Assembly (NCBI GenBank): GCA_037447655.1
Contig: JBBHKE010000340.1
Coordinates: forward strand, 1 to 46,623
Source of the DNA: Zygnema cylindricum
Taxonomy: Eukaryota; Streptophyta; Zygnematophyceae; Zygnematales; Zygnemataceae
DNA length: 46,623 nucleotides
Direction: 5' to 3'
Part shown: positions 31,785 to 39,520 of the stretch, piece by piece
Position numbering within the stretch: the first letter of the stretch is position 1
How the letters are laid out: the number at the start of each line of letters is the position of its first letter
The notes under the pieces: generated by a model
What the model was told of the DNA's origin: nothing
Database searches by the model: none
The model's input: only the letters and a program-made list of their open reading frames with translations
Made by a program: the position numbers and the translations under genes

Positions 31785-33777
31785 TTAATAACAAACATAA
31801 TTATACATTTTTTTTTTCTTTTTCCTTTTTCTTTTTTCCTCATAAAACTTTAAGTGAAAGCCCCTGTATTTGAAACAGTATATTAGATGAACCGAAATAA
31901 TAATTGCATTACACATTTTATTTTGCGTGCCATTTTTCATAAACTCGGGCTTTTGAAGAAAGGATTTTATCCACCTCATTCCTTTTTCATCCGAGCAAAA
32001 TCCAAATTCCCACTTGCATTTCAAACAGCTAGCCCCATCCCCAACCTGCAACACATACCCAGATGCTAACCCTTTTATAGAAACACCTTCATAAATGGCA
32101 TCACTCCCATTAGTGATGTCAAATCCATTACCCCCCAAATTTATCTTTAAATCACGAGTCCCCACTAAGTTCCTCATAAAATCTACATCTTTTGTACTCA
32201 TATATTTGTACATGATAATTGCCCCATTTTTTGAAATTCCCTCACTCTCTCCAATGGAATTCTTTCCACTATCATTTTCTATTTGGATTCCCAAAAAATA
32301 TTTCTCCTCTCTTAAACCTTTCATTAAATATTCCTCTTCTCCCCTATCTTTTAAAGCTCCTTCTAGATTTACTTCTCCCCTTTCCTCGGAATTCGTTAAA
32401 GTCTCCTTTTTCGACCTGTTTTATGTCTCCGAGATTTCGATTACGATATCCTCAATATTCTGATTTTTCCCTTTCTTCCAATTTTAATTCTAAATCTGAC
32501 TTTCTCATTTCTAAGTCATTTACTTTATACTTCTTGACATCCTCATCATGTTTAACTCCCTCAAGTACCTCTTTTCTTTTTACCTCTCTTATACCTCCAA
32601 AAGCACACTTTTGCTTTCGTGGAATTTTTGTGTGCTCTTCTCTCTTCCCCATACTACCGATGTGATGAAGCTCTGAAATATCTTCATCCTGTTTCTCCTT
32701 TTCCCTTTTTTCCTCCTCATTCACATTCCAACTTCTAATTTCTTCCAAACAAGGACATTCCGCCATATAGTGACCCGGTTCCCTACAAATGAAGCAAACC
32801 CCTCCTTTCAAAGCTCCCCTTTCTTTTCCTCTTCCTCTATTTCCACCAATTTTCTGATACGGCTTATCTTTATCTTTCTTCCTCTCATCATGCTTTTGTC
32901 AGTCACAATCATTCCTCTCATCACGCTTCTGCCATTCACCATCATTCCTCTCATCACGCTACCGCTAGTCACCACCAGCTGTCAGTGTATTCATCCTGTC
33001 ACTTCCTCTACAAAGCTCCAAAGTGCTTTCCCTCACAAGAATCATCCCCATGGTAATGCTCCAAGTCCACGAGGAGAAGTCCATTTCCTGTATACGGTTG
33101 ATGATGTTTTCGTACTTATCTTGGAGTTTCATGATTAGTGTGTTAATCTTTCTCACCTCATATTTTCTATATCCAGCACTAGCAAGCTCAACATATAATG
33201 TAGCAACATCATTGCAAAACTCTACCATGCTACGGCCATTATAAACATAGGCCTCCATTTCCCGTTTTATTAATTGCTGCCTCTGTATAGTCTCACTCTT
33301 ATAAGTCTTCATTAGTGCTTCCCAAATTTTTGAAGATTTCGTTAAGGCTATAAGAGTGATAGCTATGGAGTTAGACACGTTTCTAAGTATGAGATGTTTT
33401 GCTATAGTGTTTTTGTACTCCCAAATTTTTCTATCATTTTCTTATGTTTTTGGTTTAGCTATAACCCCTACAAGTGGAACTGTAGTAGAGAGCCTAGCTC
33501 CCCTCACCACAAGGGTTCATTTACCCTTCTCCCTTTTTTCCTCTTCCATGGCAATAATTTCCCTTTCACCTTCCGTTGCATCTAAACTCCAGTTGGTTTT
33601 TATGGGAAGCCCAGTTGAATCTCCATAGTGAGTTCCATCGACGCCCGATAGCGGACATCTCACTTGTCCCAAAATAATTCCCCATAAGTGCTTTTCGAAA
33701 AGCAATCCCTCCATTGTAAATTCCGAGTAAGTGAAGTGTGTTCCATCAAACATAGGCACCCTAGATGGTGGGCCCAT
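31785..33777 (-). pseudogene. Copia-4 gag with RT/RNase H remnant, frameshifted
   Basis: The frame starts at the ATG inside the PBS (33,777) with GPPSRVPMFDGTHFTY, an N-terminus that Copia-2 has lost to a stop. Gag motifs follow: MEGLLFEKHLWGI, SNSIAITLIALTKSSKIWEA, ETIQRQQLIKREMEAYVYNG and MGMILVRESTLELCRGSDR. The three RDERN-type basic repeats (about 32,880-32,965) are present, then zinc knuckle CFICREPGHYMAEC (near 32,790). The tail has EEKYFLGIQIENDSGKN and DITNGSDAIYEG as in Copia-2. Breaks lie near 33,520, 33,440, 32,960-32,880 and 32,450. Confidence 0.82.
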
Positions 33778-33781
33778 AACC
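33766..33781 (-). other. Copia-4 primer-binding site (initiator tRNA-Met anticodon arm)
   Basis: GGTTATGGGCCCACCA on the minus strand directly follows the 5' LTR, identical to Copia-2. The ATG within it is the first codon of the gag frame. Confidence 0.85.
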
Positions 33782-34820
33782 AGAAATTCTATGGGTTTCA
33801 TTTCCCCACAGAAATCGCAGACCTAAAGAAGCTTATCTAAATAGTGTCGGCTCCTAGTTGATACAAACCCAAATGACTAACACCTTGACAATCAGAACTC
33901 GTATACACACTCACCTATATGAAATAAGACTTTCTTTGTGCTCAGTTTCACCACAAAATGCAAAGCTTGAACATGTGTTTCGGACAACATTCCTCGCTTT
34001 GGCTTTCCCTTAGAAATGCCGTCACCCTGGTAAGAAAAACTCTGACCGACTACACCCCTGTGTGGGGTGGACTCCTTTGAGTCAGCATGAAAAAAAATCT
34101 CTGAATTTGCTCCCTTGAGCAGTTAGTTATGGCAGGCCAAATAGCCTATAAATACAAAAGGTCACCTGGAGAGAGGCGCCTCATTTACGCTAAGTCCCTT
34201 AACTCCTACTCACACCTACCTACTACTGTACCCTAGACCAATCAAAAGAGTGTATAGGACAAGAAAGTCAGTGGCCAATTTTTCTTCTTGTACGGCCATT
34301 GTCCAACATGGCTTTTTGGTTGACACTTGTCACCTTGGGAGCCATCGTTCCTCCTCCCAGCTTTTCTGGTGTTCAATGATGTGGCGCCACGTTGCACAGC
34401 GCGCCGCTATGTTCGAAAGCCGCCAAAGATTCATTCGGGTTTGGCGGGGGCAACGTTGTCCGTATGATCATGTATTTTACACGGTTAGATTCGCGTCCGC
34501 GAGCGCCGTTTGACTATAGATGTCGTTTCGTCAATTTTGGTCTGTTTAAGTGAAAGTGACGTTTGCGTAACACTTAAATTATTCACCGAACCACATACGT
34601 ATATCGTTCGTTAATGCCTTAATGGTTAAGGCGTATGTCTTCAAATGATTTCATAGACCTAGATTAAAATCATGTTTAGGCCAACAATTTGGTAATTTAT
34701 CAATCCGTCTCCTTGTCTGCCTATTTCTTTTTGACTATGGCGGCAGCCATGGTGACTCTCTCTCTCTCTTCACTCTAGAGTCTAAATTAAGAAGTGAATA
34801 TTAATTACTTTTTTTCAACA
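33782..34820 (-). repeat. Copia-4 5' LTR
   Basis: On the plus strand it starts AGAAATTCTATGGG (the canonical TG has become AG) and ends TTTTCAACA. It pairs with 30,649-31,694, with many scattered differences. Confidence 0.9.
34144..34182 (-). promoter_or_regulatory. Copia-4 LTR core promoter
   Basis: On the minus strand AGGCGCCTCTCTCC is followed by CTTTTGTATTTATAGG. The GGCGCC block is identical to that in Copia-1. Confidence 0.58.
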
Positions 34821-34825
34821 CCTTT

Positions 34826-35481
34826 CCTTAACAAATCTTTTGAAAAATATTAAATTCTGAGAAATAAAATAAACATTAAAAGTAAGTTAGTGCAAATTCA
34901 ATTTTCCCAAACATTGAAATATAAAGGAAAAATTTTTCCCTATAAATTTTGCAAGAGAAAAATTGAAATCTCTCAAAGGTAAAATTCAACTACAAGTTTT
35001 GCAAAAACAAAATTGAAAGCAATCAAAGGTAACAATTTAGGGTTTGAAATGTTTTGAGTCATTTTTTGGACTCATTTGCTCTAGAAGAAGTAAAAGAATC
35101 CATTTCCCTTCTCCTGTATAAGCGAATTTCCCATTTCTCACTATATCAAGATCTTTAAATCTCTAATCCTCACATCCTTAGCCTTCATGGCTTCAAGCCC
35201 TCCCTCTCCACATGATTCATCGCTAGAAGAAGGCAAGTTTGTTTTGCTTCTAGGTCATTAGAGTGAGATTCAGCAGTGGCTATATTGCCCACCCCGCCTG
35301 AGTCCTTAGGACCTAAGCACGCCCCACATCTATCCAGCGGTCGCTGGCAGTGTGGTCACTTAGTTTCTCTCCAATCCTCTACCACTCACATTGTGGTTCC
35401 ACCGACACAGGTCAGAGCACCCTCACCGGTCACAGCGGTCGATTTTCGGGTGAGCAAGCTTCTCCATGGTTTCTAACCAAA
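34826..35481 (-). other. Gypsy 5' leader between PBS and gag
   Basis: About 650 nt of untranslated leader, continuing past Copia-4 to the gag ATG at 30,543. The right half (35,250-35,480) is GC-richer than the surroundings. No frame of interest. A 24-codon plus-strand frame at 35,187 is judged chance. Confidence 0.65.
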
Positions 35482-35493
35482 GCTTTGATACCA
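35482..35493 (-). other. Gypsy primer-binding site (tRNA-Met 3' end)
   Basis: TGGTATCAAAGC on the minus strand, two bases after the 5' LTR. It is one change from TGGTATCAGAGC, the standard PBS complementary to the 3' end of plant initiator tRNA-Met. The host Gypsy thus uses the tRNA 3' end, while the nested Copias use the anticodon arm of the same tRNA. Confidence 0.85.
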
Positions 35494-35495
35494 TA

Positions 35496-36461
35496 TGTAA
35501 AAAGATCTCCTTCCTCTCTGAAAATCCCATTACTACAACCAATTCCAACCACACATTCCACACATTGGAAAATACACATCCACATTGGAAAACACTACAT
35601 AAGGATAAACTTTAAATTAGAAGAATCTTCTATCCACATAACATTACCTTGGTCTCTTGCCCTCGTGGCTCAACCCTTCTTTTAAAGTGTTTTCCACTAC
35701 TCTCCACTCTTAATAATTATATCTCTTAACTACTAAAACACTACTTAGTTAGTAAAAGATTTCATTGCAAAAATGCCATTGCTCCAATTTGGTTTTAATC
35801 TCTCAAGACCAAGATCACTCAGAATTTCCACAAACTTTTCCAATGGAAATGATGTTTACTATTCTCTTAGACTTCACTATTTATCCATCATCGCCCAGGA
35901 CTAGCCAAGCTAGAGTCAACGCTCTGGTGATTAGGTTTTACCTGGGCCAATCATTGATAAGGAAGGACTCAAACTGACCAATGCAAAAGCGTGCGAAATC
36001 TCCCACTAACTACGTAGCATTTTCTAACCAATGAAACACTACATTTTACTACGTAACATTTACGTGCAAAAGTGCGCGAGAATTGAAACGCGACTTCGCA
36101 CGTTCGCACGCCACAAATTTTACACGCAAAACTACCTTCGAAATTTACAAATTTTAACTTATGACGTTTCGTACTAAAAATCGTACGAAATGAACCATCA
36201 TATGTACTAAACGACTATTAATACTTTATAGACGTACCTCATAAATTTTCGCGGCTACTTTTGACCCTTAACCCGTTACAATGACACCCACTTGTTAGTT
36301 TGACCTCGCGGAGTCACCTAAATACACCCATTACTATATCTTTTAAAATAGAACTCCAAATTGTGCGATTCTTTCGCAAAAGACTACCAAATGAATAACT
36401 TTATATTTGTTACCCTTAAATACCTATTTATAACAAAGTTCGATCCACAATTACGGTTACT
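35496..36461 (-). repeat. Gypsy 5' LTR
   Basis: On the plus strand it starts TGTAAAAAGATC and ends GGTTACT (canonical CA lost), 966 bp. It matches 7,767-8,706. Followed by GGCGG, the probable right target duplication. Confidence 0.87.
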
Positions 36462-36466
36462 GGCGG

Positions 36467-37275
36467 TCTTAGTAAACGTCAAAAATTCGTTTACTGAAGC
36501 TATCGTTCTATTGTGTCGTGTCAGAAACCGACATTTTATTTGCGTGGCACACTGTGATTTGTCCACGTAATAGATGGATACGATTCTGGCAATCTTTAGA
36601 GAATCTCCGACAGCAAATTGTGACCACATATTTGTCCACGTAATAGATGGATACGATTATGGCAATCTTTAGAGAATCTCCGACAGCAAATTGTGACCAT
36701 ATATTTGTATCAGTGAAGGTAAAAAGTGACTTGTACGACGTATTGAATAAAATTTGTATGGGCGGATGAAACCTAAGATTTGTAAAAGCGTATGAATATG
36801 TCAGAATTGTTAGTGGATGACAACAAAAGTGTGAAACAATATCCTCCGTCAAAGATTTTTTTGCAGCTTCTGGTGACCTTCCACCCTTCCTGGCGGAAGG
36901 CACATGTCATACTCGACGTGTACCCACCTGGTCGCGCAGTCGTCGTGGATATTTGTTCACTTTTCCACGAGGCACGATGCTATTTGTTCACGCGCTAAAA
37001 ATTGACCTATTGCGGGTCACTTGTTGCGAACTAAAAGTTTCAAAGGATGGTGTATCCGATTATGCATCTGTCGGTCCACGTTTACACCCATAAACATGGA
37101 GAATCAAATCGCTCATTCAGTAGGCTTGTTTTTCTAACATTTTTTTTTTTGGTACGGCACTGTACGAAAAAAAACGGCTTTCTGTAAACAACGACATTTT
37201 TTCCCCAATGGAACCTTACCCTAACACTAATTGCGATACACAATAAACTGTACAGACTAGGTTCAACGTACAATA
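36467..37275. other. Right flank of the Gypsy insertion; 73-bp tandem duplication
   Basis: A 73-bp segment beginning GTCCACGTAATAGATGGATA is present twice in tandem (36,561-36,633 and 36,634-36,706) with few differences. 37,152-37,225 resembles 7,650-7,730. No gene recognised. Confidence 0.55.
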
Positions 37276-37492
37276 CACCGTGTATCACTATTAGTGTTAA
37301 CAATTTTTACGCCACTTAAAACATTTGTTCGGTGTACACACTTGTCCGATTTTTAATTTGAGACCGCCAATCGGAAGCTAAGAATCTTACATCTTGATCG
37401 CGACCGTCGGATCTACAATCGGACAAATGTGTACGAAAAAAAAATATTTTAATTGGCAAAAAAAATATTAACCCTAATAACGATTCACGGTG
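37276..37492. mobile_element. MITE-like fold-back element, copy 3 (complete)
   Basis: 217 bp with terminal inverted repeats CACCGTGTATCACTATTAGT and, inverted at the other end, CACCGTGAATCGTTATTAGG. TA flanks it on both sides (37,274-37,275 and 37,493-37,494), suggesting TA target duplication. Internal arms around ACTTGTCCGAT also invert. No coding capacity. This is the copy that defines the family ends. Confidence 0.75.
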
Positions 37493-37494
37493 TA

Positions 37495-38460
37495 CCTTAA
37501 CTGTATTGTTGCCATATCTGGTTATCCCAATCTAAGCTTTGGTCAACATGGAATTTTTATTTTTTTGCGAACCGTGTTAATCACAATCTTGACCGAATCT
37601 AATCCAACGATTTATCGTCCAGCGTTACTGTTTGTCACTCCACAAATGTACTCGTCAATACAAAAAAATGGCATCGTACTTGTCGTTTAAGAGTCACTTT
37701 TTGTTTAAACCATGCTATGGATGTTTCAAAGAGGCTCTTCGAACCATGTCAGGTTTTTCAAACATCGCACGCCGCTGTTGAAACGTAAAAGTAGGCGCCA
37801 AAACTTCGTATTAATGTCTAGATGTACAAAGTGACAAAATATAACACTGCGAATATTCAGATTAAATTCGTTCGAAAGATTTACGTATTTGCAAAAACGA
37901 CAATCTTAACCAAGCACCTTAGGTGGAATTAAAGCCAATGTCATGCTCCGAGATTTAGGGGTGTAATGCTTTAAGTTTTTGTGTGTGTTTAGACACTAAC
38001 AATATTTTGAACATTTCGTCGCCGATTTTATTTTGTTTATTACATAGCTTTTATTTGCATATTAGCTTAACTTGAAAATGTTGCCCTCTTTACGCCTAAA
38101 AACACGACATGGGAGACATAATTGTCATAAAATTAGATTTTGTTAGGTTCACTATGTAAAGATGACTATTGTGTGTCCCACAACGGCATACCAACCAAAA
38201 ATGATAATAAAGCGGATCCAAATCTACGAATTAGGGTGCGCCTCTATGTACTTGTAACTTAGCAAACTTAGTTTGTTTTTTAGCGAAGATCCGACAAACC
38301 TGGATTTCAGGTGTCCTTATGTGTAAAAACGAAATTAAAACTTAAGGGTATGATAACTGTATACGCTTACATGCCCGTGACGGCTGCTAACGTCTACAAT
38401 CTGTGATGATGCACCGGATTTTTCCAAATTGTTTGTGTTGTTTGTGACAGGCGGATCCTC
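37495..38460. other. Unannotated stretch
   Basis: Unique-looking AT-rich sequence with no frame above about 70 codons and no domain, RNA or repeat boundary that I could support. Confidence 0.4.
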
Positions 38461-38464
38461 CGAA

Positions 38465-39520
38465 TTCTTTCTTTTCCTCGATCACTACGCGACAACACCT
38501 GCTCCTTGTAAACATGTACCTCCGGATCCCGTCTTTTCCTCCATCACTTCGTGACAACTCCTGCTTCCCGTAAACATGTACCTCTGGATCCTATCTTTTC
38601 CTCCATCACTTTGCGACAACACTTGCTCCTCGTAAACATGTACCTCTACATCCTTTCTTTTCCTCCATCACTTCGCGACAACACCTGCTCCCCGTAAACA
38701 TGTACCTCCAGATCGTGTCTTTTCCTCCATCATTTCGCGACAACACCTGCTCCCCGTAAACATGTACCTCCAAATCCTGTCTTTTCCTCCATCACTTCGC
38801 GACAACACCTGCTCCCCGTAAACATGTACCTCCGGATCCTGTCTTTTCCTCCATCACTTCTAGACAAACCTGCTCCGGTAAACATGTACCTCCAGATCCT
38901 GTCTTTTCCTCCATCATTTCGCGACAACACCTGCTCCCCCTAAACATGTACATCCAGATCCTGTTTTTTCCTCCATCACTTTGCGACAACACCTGCTCCC
39001 CGTAAACATGTACCTCTGAATCTTGTCTTTTCCTCCATCACTTCGCGACAACACCTGCTCCCCGTAAACATGTACCTCCGGATGTTTTCTTTTCCTCTAT
39101 CACTTCGCGACAACACTTGCTCCCCGTAAACATGTACCTTCGGATGTTATCTTTTCCTCCATCACTTCGCGACAACACCTGCTCCCCGTAAACATGTACC
39201 TCCAGATCGTGTCTTTTCCTCCATCATTTCGCGACAACACCTGCTCCCCGTAAACATGTACCTCCAAATCCTGTTTTTTCCTCCATCACATTGCAACAAC
39301 ACCTGCTCCCCGTAAACATGTACCTCTGAATCTTGTCTTTTCCTCCATCACTTCGCGACAACACCTACTCCCCGTAAACATGTACCTCCGGATGTTTTCT
39401 TTTCCTCCATCACTTCGCGACAACACTTGCTCCCCGTAAACATGTACCTCCGGATGTTATCTTTTCCTCCATCACTTCGCGACAATACCTGCTCCGTGTA
39501 AACATGTACCTCCGGATCTG
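38465..39520. repeat. 62-bp tandem repeat array, about 17 copies
   Basis: The unit carries GACAACACCTGCTCCCCGTA, AACATGTACCTCCGGATC and TTTTCCTCCATCACTTCGC. The marker TAAACATGTAC occurs 17 times at 60-62 bp spacing from about 38,507 to 39,496. Variants repeat in order with a 310-bp (five-unit) period: GGATGTTTTC at 39,077 and 39,387, GGATGTTATC at 39,139 and 39,449. This shows block duplication. 62 is not a multiple of three, so long frames through it are not coding. The right edge lies about 330 bp upstream of the non-LTR ORF start. Confidence 0.93.

Larger units (their letters stand above)
30649..34820 (-). mobile_element. Copia-4, second gag-only non-autonomous Copia copy
   Basis: The LTRs are 30,649-31,694 (3', 1,046 bp) and 33,782-34,820 (5', 1,039 bp). 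Perfect CCTTT target duplications flank it. PBS and PPT are adjacent to the LTRs. The 2.1-kb internal region has gag, zinc knuckle, acidic linker and the same short RT/RNase H tail as Copia-2, with no protease, integrase or YVDD site. Unlike Copia-2 its frame is broken several times. LTRs are related to but distinct from those of Copia-2, so these are two sub-lineages sharing one deletion structure. Confidence 0.9.
7767..36461 (-). mobile_element. Ty3/Gypsy LTR retrotransposon, host of four nested Copia insertions
   Basis: The element runs from its 3' LTR (7,767-8,706) to its 5' LTR (35,496-36,461) on the minus strand. The domain order, read right to left, is: PBS for initiator tRNA-Met, leader, gag, zinc knuckles, protease, reverse transcriptase, RNase H, integrase, probable chromodomain remnant, PPT. 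The RT-RNase H-integrase order is Gypsy-type. Four Copia elements interrupt it. Taking them out with one copy of each target duplication leaves about 7.7 kb, and the reading frame resumes across the RT break and across the gag break. Flanking pentamers GGCAG (left) and GGCGG (right) differ by one base, as in an old target-site duplication. Stops and frameshifts throughout pol show it is dead. Confidence 0.93.

Noticed and set aside
35187-35261. Small plus-strand frame MASSPPSPHDSSLEEGKFVL that resembled a captured host exon
   Set aside because: Only 24 codons, antisense within the Gypsy leader, with no matching splice pair or second exon.
38730-38992. Minus-strand frames with repeated GGTCLRGAGVVAK-type peptides
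   Set aside because: The unit of 62 bp changes frame at each copy, so the peptides are accidental.
38465-39520. Regular repeat-spacer look of the 62-bp array (CRISPR-like)
   Set aside because: Units are contiguous and vary by point changes with no unique spacers. The setting is eukaryotic.
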